From contig JAZAYU010000175.1 of the NCBI GenBank assembly GCA_038501625.1, forward strand, positions 516,001 through 580,000: 64,000 bases of DNA. Direction: 5' to 3'. The notes under the pieces were generated by a model, which saw nothing but the letters and a program-made list of their open reading frames with translations, was not told where the DNA came from and ran no database searches. Each line of letters opens with the position of its first letter. The stretch's first letter is position 1. The stretch is from Corbicula japonica (lineage: Eukaryota; Mollusca; Bivalvia; Venerida; Cyrenidae). Of this stretch, positions 1-10,330 are shown in pieces. Made by a program: the position numbers and the translations under genes.

Positions 1-85
1 AACTCTGGACAAAACCACAGGTGCTTGAAACAAACTATTTTTAGCTCGACTATTCGAAGAATAGGGGAGCTATCCTACTCGCCCC

Positions 86-88
86 GGT

Positions 89-121
<33 letters not shown>
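86..121 (+). repeat. GGCGTC hexanucleotide microsatellite
   Basis: About six units of GGCGTC (the first is GGTGTC) near the 5' end of the Helentron-like element, in an otherwise AT-rich context. A degenerate version (GGCGTCCACGTCC) recurs near 34874 in a second fragment of the family. Confidence 0.9.
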
Positions 122-650
122 CGTTAAACAAAATATGCACTTTGGTCCATAACTTGAAAACTACTTATGATATCAACTTGAAACTTGGAATATATATTCA
201 CCATCAAATTCTACATCATTACCAACAAGACCCATAACTCTGCTACAAATATTTTTCAAGTTATGCCCCTTTTTCACTTAAATTTTGCGTTAAGGAAAAT
301 ATGCACTTTGGTCCATAACTTATAAACTACTTAAGATATCAACTTGAAATTTGGAATATATATTCACCATCAAATTCTACATCATTACCAACAAGACCCA
401 TAACTCTGCTGTCAATATATTTCAAGTTATGCCCCTTTTTTCTTATATTTTGTGTTAAGCAAAATATGCATTTTGCCCATAACTTTAAAACTACTTGAGA
501 TATTGCCTTGAAACTTGAAATATATTTTCACCACCAAAATCTACATCATAACCAACAAGACCCATAACCCTGCTTCCAATATTTTTCAAATTATGCCCCT
601 TTTTCACTTACATTTAGTGTTAAGCAAAATATACACTTGGCCCTTAACTT
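122..650 (+). repeat. BIV160-like tandem repeat, about 3.2 units of 160-166 bp
   Basis: Units restart at about 122, 287, 453 and 612, each time with a GTTAAGCAAAATATGCAC-like motif. Each then carries conserved blocks such as CCATAACTT, AACAAGACCCATAAC and TTATGCCCC. A diverged further unit appears at about 1511-1625, after the Helitron-type 3' end. Unit length and setting recall the BIV160/pearl repeats of bivalves; sequence identity to them was not tested. Confidence 0.8.
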
Positions 651-1290
651 CGTTTTGAATGGAGGGATTTCAAAATAACTTGGCACAAATGTTCACCATT
701 ACAATGCGGTGTGTCGCGTTCAATACCCATGCCTGTAGGTCCAAGGTCAAGGTCACTGTTACTAAAAATAGAATTTTCTTGCAAAATCTTGTCCGCTCTA
801 ACTTAGTTATTTCTTATTGGATTTTTAAATAACTTGGTATAATTGTTCACCATATCAAGATGGTGTGTCAAGTACAAGCCCATGCCTGTAAGTCGAAGGT
901 CAAGGTCACTGTTACTAAAAATAGAATTTTCTTGTCCAGGCTGTTACTTTGTTATTAATGGAGGGATTTCAAAATAACTTGCCACAAATGTTCACCATGA
1001 CAAGGCGGTGTGTCCACACAATACCCATGCCTGTAGATCCAAGGTCAAGGTCACTGTTTCTAAAAATAGCATTTTCTTGTCCAGGCTGTAACTTTGTTAT
1101 AAATGGAGGGTTTTCAAAATAACTTGGCACAAATGTTCACCATGACAAGGCGGTGTGTTGCGTACATTACCCATGCCTGTAAGTCCAAGGTCAAGGTCAC
1201 AGTTACTTAAATTGAATTTACTTGTTCAGGCTATAACTCTTTTATGAATGAAGGAATTTCAAAATAACTTGGCACAAATGTTCGCTATGA
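651..1290 (+). repeat. About 145-bp tandem repeat, about 4.5 units
   Basis: Units start near 655, 808, 952, 1098 and 1243 with an ATGGAGGGATTTCAAAATAA-like motif. Four carry AAGGTCAAGGTCAC (near 739, 896, 1041 and 1188). The unit differs from the flanking 160-bp repeat and lies between two parts of that array, so it probably arrived as a separate insertion. Confidence 0.8.
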
Positions 1291-1487
1291 CATTGCATTG
1301 CATTACCACCAACTTCTTCGCAGACATTTCCGTAATGTCAAGACAACAGTGCCACAAATACAAATAATTTACTTATCTTCAAGTTTATGCATATTCTTAT
1401 AATTCCTCCAACATCACTGTCGTTGAAATGCTATTATTCCCATCATTTCACTTGAGTGTCTGAAAATGATGCATAGCAGGGGCATCT

Positions 1488-1510
1488 GTGTCCTATGGAC
1501 ACATTTCTAG
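1488..1510 (+). other. Helitron-type 3' terminus (hairpin plus CTAG)
   Basis: A perfect hairpin GTGTCC-TAT-GGACAC (1488-1502) is followed seven bases later by CTAG (1507-1510) and then T. A short hairpin just before CTRR with a T in the target is the canonical Helitron 3' end. The 160-bp repeat resumes immediately downstream. The matching 5' end (TC) could not be placed. Confidence 0.6.
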
Positions 1511-1923
1511 TTTCACTTATATTTTCACTTAAGTGCACCTCATCGATAACTTTGCACAAAATACTTAAGGTATCAACTTCAAACTTCCATTATATTTTCA
1601 TTTCAGTTCTTTTCTTTAACATTACTGAAGTGATTGATATTTGACTAAAAGTAAATGTCTCTCATAAAAAATTACTAACATGTTTTCTAACAAATTCAGA
1701 AATATTTCATAGTTATTCCCCTATTCAGTTTAATATTTATGGTACATTAAGGAATTATTTCTGTTATTTGAAATGAATTTCTCCCTTACCATTCACTTGT
1801 TAATATTTTTCCTGATTTCACACCAATATATGGCCATAGTTGTTATTGTTTTAATCTTCAAATTGCATTTGTTTCAAATGATTCGAATAGTCGAGCATGC
1901 TGTCTCCTCTGACAGCTCTTGTT

Positions 1924-2337
1924 AATGTTCTATATGGGCTATATACTATATACGACTAAAGGTAAACAATGGCTGCTATACATGTCCATACAATTTGCTG
2001 AGCACAATTTTAATTCCACAGAATGTGCGATCAAAAACAAAGTTCTTCACATAGATCATACATCATTCTAATAGGAAATATCATCCAAAGTATTCCTATA
2101 AAGCACAATGGTCCGAAAAATCCAAAAGTTTCCTCGAAATAACCACAATCTTTCAACTTGTCAAAATCGACGTCCAAAAATCTCACTATGAAAATCGCTA
2201 ACCCCTCGAGTTTCTGGGTAAATGATCACATTTCGCGCTGATTTTTTATGATTGGCAATTGCTTAACACAAATAAGTTTCGGATAAAAGACATCTGACAA
2301 ACATATATGATAATGTACCTTCAATACACTCGTTTCT
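1924..2337 (+). repeat. Left inverted arm (inner part) of the foldback element
   Basis: This segment is the reverse complement of 2573-2989 with only occasional mismatches. The outer 27 bp of the same arm lie at 16-42, on the other side of the inserted Helentron-like element. Confidence 0.9.
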
Positions 2338-2572
2338 TTACGCAATATCATTCACAAATTCAGTCTCGCTGCCATTTTGAAAGTTTAACTTCTAGGACAC
2401 TCCGGTTTGGCGTAAACAACTAAGATAATCCGAACGTACACTTACAGCCAATCAGAACCTTACCCTGCACTATGACAGCCAATCAGTACCTTACCTGTTA
2501 TTCGCCCCGTAACAGTCTGTAGCGTAATGTCATGGCCGACCTAAAAAACGTTTGACATAATTCGCAGGAAAA
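2338..2572. other. Single-copy spacer of the foldback element
   Basis: About 235 bp between the inverted arms. It contains two direct copies of a motif beginning ACAGCCAATCAG (near 2445 and 2476) and no open frame of note. If the element was once autonomous, the transposase has been lost entirely. Confidence 0.6.
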
Positions 2573-3011
2573 AAACGAGTGTGTTGAAGGTATATTATCA
2601 TATATGTTTGTCAGATGTCTTTTATCCGAAACTTATTTGTGTTAAGCAATTGCCAATCATAAAAAATCAGCGCGAAATGTGATCATTTACCCAGAAACAC
2701 GAGGGGTTAGCGATTTTCATAGTGAGATTTTTGGACGTCGATTTTGACAAGTTGAAAGATTGTGGTTATTTTGAGGAAACTTTTGGATTTTTCGGACCAT
2801 TGTGCTTTATAGGAATACTTTGGATGATATTTCCTATTAGAATGATGTATGATCTATGTGAAGAACTTTGTTTTTGATCGCACATTCTGTGGAATTAAAA
2901 TTGTGCTCAGCAAATTGTATGGACATGTATAGCAGCCATTGTTTACCTTTAGTCTTATATAGTATATAGCCCATATAGAACATTAAAAATAGTTTGTTTC
3001 AAGCACCTGTG
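2573..3011 (-). repeat. Right inverted arm of the foldback element (uninterrupted)
   Basis: About 439 bp, inverted relative to the split left arm. It preserves the pre-insertion joint TATTTTTAATG (read on the minus strand), which shows where the Helentron-like element entered the left arm. Confidence 0.9.
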
Positions 3012-3065
3012 GACAAAACTGGTCAAATGAAATCTGACCACAATTTTTGAAGATACAAGTGTTTT

Positions 3066-3125
3066 CATGATCAGGACTTGAACCCAAAGTTTGCAGATTA
3101 AGCATAAATCTACTCTGCTAATATA
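3066..3125 (-). repeat. Degenerate tRNA-like segment (SINE remnant)
   Basis: On the minus strand a perfect RNA polymerase III B-box, GGTTCAAGTCC (3074-3084), is preceded by a 5-bp AGATT/AATCT stem and a weak A-box-like TTAGCAGAGTAG. Position 33 of the would-be anticodon loop is not T and no acceptor stem closes, so this is not a functional tRNA. Confidence 0.35.
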
Positions 3126-3129
3126 AGTT

Positions 3130-3735
3130 GTTAGAGGCATGGTAAAGCTGTGTATCTGAAAAATGCTTCATTTACAACAAATAAAATTTTTTAGAGCTGC
3201 CTTTCCAAAAAATGAGGCATATTGTAGAATTATTTAAAAGCACGGCAAAGCCGTGTTAACCACTTATTATTTATTTCAGATTTTAGGAATAACTGCTCAG
3301 CAGAGGTGTAAAAATTTTGTTTTACCCACTCACCCTGCAGGTCGAGTGAATGCTCAAGTGCACTCCCCCTTACAGAAAGTAGCTAGAATCGGGAAAATTT
3401 TTGCGCGTGAAACTTCTAGGAATTTTTATCAACAAAAATACACCGTAAAGCGAAAGTTAACACCGTTTCTAATGTTTTGAAAATTATCAGTGGATTCATT
3501 TGGGAAAAGTGGAAGAAATTTCCTATTGGGAATGGGTTCGTTAACTTTGGGAAAGGGTCTGTTTTCCGGACTCTCAAAAAGGTTAGAAAAACCCTGGCCC
3601 TGCCGGTCGAGTGTTTTGGCTGCTTCCTTCGACCTAACGGATCATTTACTTGCCATGGCGAGCGGTCGAGTGGATTTCTACACCTCTGATTTGTCAAACA
3701 AGTTCAAATGTGTTGCATGGTGAAGCCGTGTTGAC
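3130..3735. other. Unassigned DNA with a recurring CACGGCAAAGCCGTG hairpin
   Basis: The hairpin CACGGC-AAA-GCCGTG at 3241-3255 recurs in variant form near 3136-3150 and 3716-3730, followed by GTTAACC or GTTGACC. Short open frames here lack protein-like composition. The last copy lies next to the 6-bp target duplication of the adjacent transposon. Confidence 0.4.
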
Positions 3736-4565
3736 CAGACTTCCCGAAAGTCGCCGGACCGTCGGACCTGTCCGGTAAATTATAGGCCGGTCCGGCATGA
3801 TTTCAAATATTGTCAGACCGATTGTCCGGCAAACATTTGATCTGCATATTCCAATTTTATTGGCTAAATTACAGTTTTGCTCGATGTTTTTACTCGAGAC
3901 TGTTCCGAGGGAAATAAGTGAGGATATCCGAGTGCAATAATTTACGTATTCGTCTTCATGACAATTCGTACCACTGCCGCTTCTTTGACTGTTTCGCTGC
4001 GCATGACCATTCTTCATCAGAAAACGACTGACTGCGACTGGGTAGGAGTCTACCGTTTCCTACATTTCGCCCATTTTCACATATTTCCATTTCGTAATTT
4101 CGGATTCACAAAATGGCGTTTTAAAAATATTTCACTGGAGCAATTCCCGGTAAAAAGAGAAAAGTAACAAATGAAGAAAAGCTGCAAAAGAAAAAAATAC
4201 CAAAAACACTTACTGGTTTGTAGATTTTATACAAAATGGATAAAAGATCGTTAATGCTTTGACTTCCAAGATGAACTATTGAATTTTGAAAAACTGATCA
4301 TGTAATAGTAGGGAGTGATTTTACTCTCCAGTAAATCAGGCGATTTTCTAAGTGAAATAAAAAAGAAAATATATTCTGTCTTACAATGGTAAAAAAAATA
4401 TCCTCTATATGCTACATAAAGAAAAATAAAAACACCCTCAATACCGTGTTTTGCTTATTTTATTTTTAAATGTTTCGGTCAGACAGAATTTGTTTCGGTC
4501 AGACAGATTTTCACATCTTGTCTGACCGAATGTCTGACACTTTTTTTCAACTTTCGGGAAGTCTG
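3736..4565 (+). mobile_element. DNA transposon (830 bp), CAGACTTC ends, 6-bp TSD
   Basis: Ends read CAGACTTCCCGAAAG and CTTTCGGGAAGTCTG, flanked by perfect 6-bp direct repeats GTTGAC (3730-3735 and 4566-4571). The left subterminal region is rich in CCGG/GTCCGG motifs and the right in GTCAGACAG motifs. No transposase frame is visible. A 6-bp duplication is uncommon; IS3EU- and Dada-like elements are the eukaryotic groups known for 6 (or 6-7) bp. Superfamily assignment is inference. Confidence 0.85.
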
Positions 4566-4694
4566 GTTGACCATTAATTAATTGATATAAATTTGAAAAT
4601 TTATTTATTTTAATTAGTTTTTCACAGTCCAATAAATTGTGTCAAACTTTTGTATACATGCCTTGGTCTAGATGTTTGAGTGTAATGATCACTA

Positions 4695-5095
4695 CAGACT
4701 TCCTAAAAATTGTAAAAAAAGTGTCAGACAAGATGTGAAAATCTGTCTGACCAAAATAATTTCTGTCCGACTGAAACATTTAACACATTAATGATTTAGT
4801 AAGCAAAACACAGTATTGAGGGTGTTTTTGTTGTTTTGTTTTTTTTCAGTGGAACAAAATAACAAATTGTCATTATGACAAATACGTAAAATATTTCATT
4901 TGGATATCCTCACTCATTTCCCTCAGAACAGTCTCGAATCAAAACAGCGAGTAAAATTGTAATTTAGGGAGTAAAATTGGAATATGCCGATCAAATTTTT
5001 GCCGGATATTTGGTCCTACAACATTGAAAATCCCATCAGACCAGTCCAAATTTTACCGGACAGGTCCGACAGTCCGGCGACTTTAAAGAAGTCTG
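4695..5095 (-). mobile_element. Shorter inverted copy of the CAGACTTC element, 6-bp TSD
   Basis: This is the reverse complement of the two ends of the 3736-4565 element with the middle about 430 bp missing. Ends CAGACTTC and GAAGTCTG are flanked by perfect TCACTA repeats (4689-4694 and 5096-5101). It sits 130 bp from its larger relative, in opposite orientation and with a different target, so it is an independent insertion and not part of one palindrome. Confidence 0.85.
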
Positions 5096-5101
5096 TCACT
5101 A

Positions 5102-6510
5102 AGAAATATAAATTAAGTCATTGGAAGGTATATGCATGTATAGGCAAATAATATCATTTATAAATTTTGTTTTTTGTAATTTGTATTTCAGTTTGAAGTA
5201 TACATATAAAAGATGCCTGACAAAGCTGGTTCAAAGAGCATGAAACTGGAATAGGAGAAAAATTAGACTACTGGAGAGGTATTTTTTTTTAATTTACCTA
5301 TAATAAACTGTACAAACACTCAAACAGCACAGAATTTGCCCTTCCTTTACATGACTATGCATGGCTGGACAAACCCACTAGCCCGACGCCTTGGACAAGC
5401 TGAAAATTGTATCGGACAATCTCAAAATATCTGATTGCTTGTCTGTGGGCTAGCTCAATTTTTTTAGTGTAGACTAGTTTAAACGTTAATTTGATATGCT
5501 CAATTCTCTTTTAGCACTATATGCATATCATATTACAACAGCAATAAGTTTATTACAAAATAACATGTTTTGAGATCTATTTTAACATTATCAAGCCCCC
5601 CATGTATAAATGGTTCCTCTTGAATTTCCTGTTTCTTTCTGTACTGTTAATACTGACTAATCAGAATTTGCTTATTTGGGCAAAAGTGGGACTACATTGT
5701 AGCTGAAATGTTTACCCAGCTAGTTTTAGACTACATTGTAGTTACTAAAAAATCTAAATTTGTTTAGCCCTGCTATGGTGTACCATAATCTCTGGCATGT
5801 TCACACAAACTCACCTGAACATGCCAAATTTTTGGAAGACACAGAATCAATAGCCACAAAGTTTCTCTGCAGACCATGTTGTAAATACATTATGGGTCCC
5901 TTTGGTCACTTATTTAATCCTTTATTTAGTGGATAAATCTCAAAATTTTGTTCACGTTGTTTAGGAAGAAAACAATGCTGTTTTAGTTTTCACAGTCAAT
6001 AACTTAACATACTTCATGGACACAACTTTTTAGCACAAATGGTCAGCCCATGTAAATCCAGATCAGATAGCATATATGTAGATTCATATCAGCTGGCACA
6101 TCTTTATATGGTCTTTAAAATGTGATAACACTCTGGAATTAAAGATGGCATGAAATGTTTCATCATTTCCATCTTCCTTGTATGTGATTTTAATAAAAAG
6201 ACCTTACATATAATAAATAAATTATGGCAACAGTATGAATTGTTCACTGTTAACTGCAACAGCAATTTATGTACATCTTCATAAGCCACAAAAGGTACTG
6301 TATAACTAAATTATTAGTTTACTGTTATCAGCGAAGATTTAAAATAAAACATTTATTTTCAGAGATGTGTATCACCAAGGTTATGAAGCCTATAGAAACT
6401 TATGCAGAATTGGTAGACAGCTACGGCACAGAATATGAACATTAACATAGTAAACAGATAAAAGGTTTGCATAAATTTTCTTTATTTTCATTTATTAAAG
6501 CTGCATGAAT
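5102..6510. other. No gene recognised; two exon-like blocks
   Basis: AT-rich DNA. Blocks at about 5193-5278 and 6361-6465 each begin after a good pyrimidine-AG acceptor (TTTGTATTTCAG, TTTATTTTCAG) and end at GT. Joined in one frame they give a short peptide with stops just upstream and downstream. They could be a non-coding RNA or a decayed gene; no family was recognised. Confidence 0.3.
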
Positions 6511-6529
6511 GTATAATAGCAGGGTTGGC

Positions 6530-6645
6530 CTATTGACTGGTCAATTGAGTATTGAGTGGGCCGGTGGTCAATAGTGGTCATAACTGGTCAAAGGTGATCA
6601 TTTCTGGTCAATGCTGGTCATTACTGGTCAATTTTGTTCACAACC
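6530..6645 (+). repeat. TGGTCA minisatellite
   Basis: About nine degenerate copies of an approximately 11-13-bp unit centred on TGGTCA (for example ACTGGTCAATGC). Confidence 0.7.
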
Positions 6646-6954
6646 AAACTGTCCAAAATGTTCTTTAAATCATTCAAAATCCTTTAGGCCCTTACAATAG
6701 CCCCTGTATGGGTCTAAGTGGTACTTCATTTATGGTTTATTATTGGATAAGCTTTAAATAAACAGAACTTCTTAATTGGTAAAGGCCTTTGTTAAATAAG
6801 CAAAAGAAATGTATGTCTTAATATTTTAAATCAATTTTAACTGTCGACAAATGAATTTATAAAAGCCTTAAGATATAAAATTATTTTTGAAGATAAATTA
6901 ATTTGCGGTTGATTTTAATATTTCAGGAAAACAGCTTCACATGAAATGCTGTGG

Positions 6955-8020
6955 GAAGACCAGGTTAACTGTTCTAGACAGTAGAGGGAAGAAAAGAAAG
7001 AGCTATCCGATCCAGTTATTACGAATTTCAGTGTTCCACAGGGATCTACCGGTATATTAGGACCGAAATACTTTACGATGTATACCAAGCCAGTAGGTGC
7101 TATCTGTGTTTAACATGGTCTAATGCATCATTTTCACAAATGGACATGGAGAAACATGTCAACACTGTCTGTAGATCTGCCTACCACCAGCTGTGAATCA
7201 TCGGATGCATACGGAATTACCTTACAACAGATGCTACAAAAACATTAGTTAATTGTCTAGTAACATCAAAGCTTAACTATTGTAATTCATTGCTCTTCGT
7301 TATTCCAAAACTGACAATGAATAAACTACAACGGGTTCAGAATACAGCTGCCAGAATCTTGACAAAAACTCCTCGTCATGACCTTATAACACCAGTGTTC
7401 AAGGAACTTCATTGGCTACCAATATGTCAACAGATTTATTACAAGGTCCTACTATACACTTACAAGGCTCTCAATGGACAGTGCCCACAGTACATTATTG
7501 ACTTATTGTGTGTGTACCGACCAGCTAGAGACCTTCGTTCTAGCAGTAGTACCACATACCAGAACTGTGACTTTCGGAAACAGTAGCTTTACCCATGCTG
7601 CACCAAGGTTATGGAATGCACTGCCAGAGTTATTTAGAACCGAACAGACACTTGACACTTTCAAATGACAGCTAAAACACACCCTTTCCGCTCATACTAT
7701 GTATAATGTTGATAAAGTTTAACTGGATATATTAACAATCATAAGACATTGGGTTGATTTTGAACGGAGAGTGATGCTATAATGTGTTATCTACACATCA
7801 ATGCACTTGTTTTTTTAACTTTCTACTATGTTTTTCATGCAAACTTTTTTATCCAAGTTTTATTTTTTTTATTTTTTTTATTGTTATTTTATTTTTTTGC
7901 TCTTTGTTTTATTTGCCTATGCTTTATTAATTCTTATTGTATTATATTGCTATATCTTGCTTGTTGTAAAGCACTTTTGAACATATGAAGAGTGCTATAT
8001 AAATCTGGACTAATTTGAAT
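6955..8020 (+). pseudogene. Decayed L2/CR1-group LINE (C-terminal RT and 3' tail)
   Basis: Broken reading frames recover the end of a LINE reverse transcriptase. There is a VPQGS motif near 7030, SKLNYCNSLLF near 7268, LQRVQNTAARILT near 7325, then HWLPICQQIYYKVLLYTYKA and APRLWNALPELF in a shifted frame near 7600. Several stops and frameshifts disable it. The 3' end (about 7960-8012) has the GTAAAGCAC...GTGCTATATAAAT stem typical of L2/CR1-type tails. The endonuclease and most RT motifs are missing, so this is an old 5'-truncated copy. Confidence 0.8.
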
Positions 8021-8430
8021 GTTTCATTCTATTTAGATAATAAATTTCTCTACTGTCACTAAGTGCTGTTTAACTAAGAGTTTACAGGAAAACTGGTGTA
8101 TTCAACATATTCTTCCAAACTTCACAGAATCATTCAGCTCACTTAGATGTAGTGTTGCATCTTTTATGATTGAAATTTCTACATTATTTGAAATTGCCTC
8201 ATAACAAATAATTTGGTATTTAATATTGAAAATCAAATTATAACATGTTAAGTAGCAAAATGTTAAAGGGACTTTGTGAACTTTAAAATTAAAAAGGGAA
8301 ATTAAGCTAAAAATCTTAAGACATTACTTTGTGAATCAAAAATTATTAGTTGTAAAATTGTTATTGTGGATTTATTTTATAAACCGCAAATAAAAGCTTA
8401 GAAACCTGAAAAGACTTTGTGTAGAACAAC

Positions 8431-8610
8431 CACTCTGTGTAAAACAACAATAAACCCGTGTAACACCAGCTGTTCAAATAAGCGCTCACCGCAGAAGAAG
8501 AGATAAATAATGCAAAAAACCACTCTGTGTAAAACAACAATAAACCCGTGTAACACCAGCTGTTCAAATAAGCGCTCACCGCAGAAGAAGAGATTAATAA
8601 TGCAAAAGTC
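8431..8610. repeat. Two tandem copies of a 90-bp unit
   Basis: 8431-8520 and 8521-8610 are near-identical, differing only around the junction. Because 90 is a multiple of three, the minus strand carries an ATG-started 90-codon frame (8633-8361) with a duplicated 30-residue hydrophobic segment. There is no other evidence of coding. Confidence 0.85.
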
Positions 8611-9147
8611 GTTTTACACCAAAAGCTCTTCATAATACATCTTACAACCTTGATCAGTTTTGGTTAAAAAGTAAAACAACAAATGATGACTCGTTCTTTG
8701 TTTTACTGTTAAACATTCGATGCACATCTCTTTAAATTCGTCGATTCCGAGAGAGGCAGTGCCTTAGTTCATATTAAATAAAGCATTTTTTAAGTATATC
8801 AGAAAAAACTATGATCGATTTAACAATATAATCTTTAATTTTACACTTCGTCTAAGTTTGCTTAGATATACAGCTCTATGAATGTGACGTTTAAATAGAT
8901 ATGGTCAATTTTCGGTCTAAAATCCCGTCGACTACATTTTGTTAGAGTTACCTGCGACCACATACTCCGTGGTTTTGAATTGCTTATTAAAAGCAGATAG
9001 TCATTTGAATGTAAACTCTGATGGCTAGTCGATGTCACCGTTCTATACGTTTTCGATTTCCAGTACGTGCATTTATCAGTCTCTCGAAATGCTTTGTATA
9101 TAATATATATACAGATAATATATTTATCGTTTTTCATATGTTGGTAG

Positions 9148-9874
9148 GATCGGATGCCGTCCAGTGTTACAGATGTACTAACTGTAATGATCCCTCTCAA
9201 AAATCATTGGCAAGCATTATCACCTGCCAACAGGGTTGTTCGAGAACTAAATTTGAATCAGGCGAGTTATCATGTTTCAGTAATTATTTCAAGCTGATTT
9301 TACGTGCGTGATAAAGTCGATAATAAATTAAAGAAATACAACTTTACTTTGGTTTAAAAAACATGATAATCTGGTTTAACGCTGGTTTGTTTTCAAAGTA
9401 TTCACTGTCAAATTCGACGTAATGGATTAAACGAGGAACCATCTTGTCATATACCATTATACCATGCATATCAATACTGGAATTATCTTATTTGTTAAAA
9501 GTGCCATATTAAGCTGCTTTTCGTTCTTTTTGTCTTTAAGCACAAATATTCTCAAAAGCATTAATTTTAAACACATTCATGCGTGGCCTGCCTTATACTG
9601 CACACTCTACAATTTCATTTTGACCTTTTCATAAAGATGAAGAAGTTACTTTTTGGCATTTTATTTAATTACAGGTGAAAAAGACACGGTAGTTAAATAT
9701 TGTGCAGATGACAGGAAAGATCGATGCGAGACACACGAGATTTCTGATTTGCATATCAACATATGTACGTGTTCAGAAGATTTGTGTAATGGCTATAGCT
9801 CGCAGAACTCACGCATTCTGATTTCTGTCGCCATCGGTTTACTTCTTATAATTGGAAATGCAATTCGTTTTTAA
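9148..9874 (+). CDS. Ly6/three-finger (LU-domain) GPI-anchored protein A, partial
   Basis: Exon 2 is 9148-9261 (114 bp) and exon 3 is 9675-9874 (200 bp, stop TAA). These are exactly the exon sizes and phase-1 joints of genes B and C. The product has the ten-cysteine LU pattern: CYRC, TNC, TC, GC in exon 2; YC, RC, IC, TC and LCN in exon 3. It ends in a hydrophobic GPI-signal-like tail (ILISVAIGLLLIIG). Such proteins are secreted or lipid-anchored surface modulators; the ligand is unknown. The intron donor is GC (GCGAGT) where B and C have GTGAGT. The signal-peptide exon was not found upstream; in B and C it lies 0.5-3.6 kb away. A is clearly more diverged than B and C are from each other. It may be complete with a distant exon 1, or decaying. 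Confidence 0.75.
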
Positions 9875-9899
9875 AGACGATATGCGACGTCGTAGGAAA

Positions 9900-10330
9900 T
9901 GAAACTTGTTGTAAGATCATTGAGTATCCGCCCTTTGGCTTTGCAAAGATATAAGCTTCTATAAGTTTTATATGTGTGTGTGCTTTTGCATACAAAATTG
10001 TTGAGTCGATGGGTGGGTTGGAGTTATTTCACCAAACCAACTTGTACTTGTTTTTTGACACGAAAACCTATTGGGGCAAGTGTAAGGTTGGTGCACCCTA
10101 GAACCTGGTTTAAACCCCCAGTGGCAATTTGTTTTGCCAATGACCGTGCAAAGGCGGTATCACCAAAGGTTCTCTTTTCGTTAATTGTTTGTGGCGTCCT
10201 ATTTGAATTGACGAACTTATAACAAACATGCTCCCTCTCTTCCTCTCTTCTTTTTCGCTGCGTGTGTAGGCTGTGTTTTGTGAGTATGGCGATTTCTGAT
10301 ATGCATATATTACTTTTTTCGTAAATCTTA
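9900..10330 (+). repeat. Dispersed repeat family R1, long copy
   Basis: This is one of the best copies of a 0.4-0.65-kb family found about 20 times in the window. Diagnostic blocks in order are AGATCATTGAGTA, TGCTTTTGCAT, GGAGTTATTTCACCAA, TTGGTGCACCCTAGAACCTG, GTTTAAACCCCCAGTGGCAA, TTCTCTTTTCGTTAATTG, then CTTTTTCGCTGCGTG, and finally GATATGCATAT. No terminal inverted repeat or open frame was found, so the class is unknown. Confidence 0.75.

Larger units (their letters stand above)
43..1923. mobile_element. Helentron-like (HINE/pearl-type) non-autonomous element
   Basis: A 1.88-kb insertion in the left foldback arm. It has a perfect 15-bp subterminal inverted repeat, GCTCGACTATTCGAA at 44-58 and its complement at 1882-1896. 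A (GGCGTC)n tract follows the 5' end, and two tandem-repeat blocks lie inside. A 3' hairpin (GCTGTC/GACAGC, 1899-1916) sits seven bases before the end. Insertion is in a T-run, with either a 2-bp TT duplication or TT as part of the termini. Subterminal repeats, a microsatellite, tandem repeats and a terminal hairpin at a TT site match non-autonomous Helentrons and the pearl elements of bivalves. No Rep/helicase gene is present. Assignment is structural inference. Confidence 0.65.
16..3011. mobile_element. Foldback DNA transposon with long inverted arms, 8-bp TSD
   Basis: The ends read CACAGGTGC and GCACCTGTG and are flanked by the same 8 bp, GACAAAAC, at 8-15 and 3012-3019. The inverted arms total about 440 bp each: 16-42 plus 1924-2337 on the left, 2573-3011 on the right. 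They differ at only a few positions by eye. The left arm is broken by another element (43-1923); the uninterrupted right arm shows the original joint. No transposase is visible in the short spacer, so this is a non-autonomous element. An 8-bp duplication fits hAT-, P- or Merlin-like transposases; arms this long are atypical for hAT. Superfamily is inference. Confidence 0.85.

Noticed and set aside
25..237. 70-codon open frame with an Arg-rich run
   Set aside because: It starts at TTG and the Arg run is the GGCGTC microsatellite read in frame, inside a mobile element.
3736..5095. One large palindromic transposon
   Set aside because: The two inverted copies each have their own distinct 6-bp duplication, so they are separate insertions.
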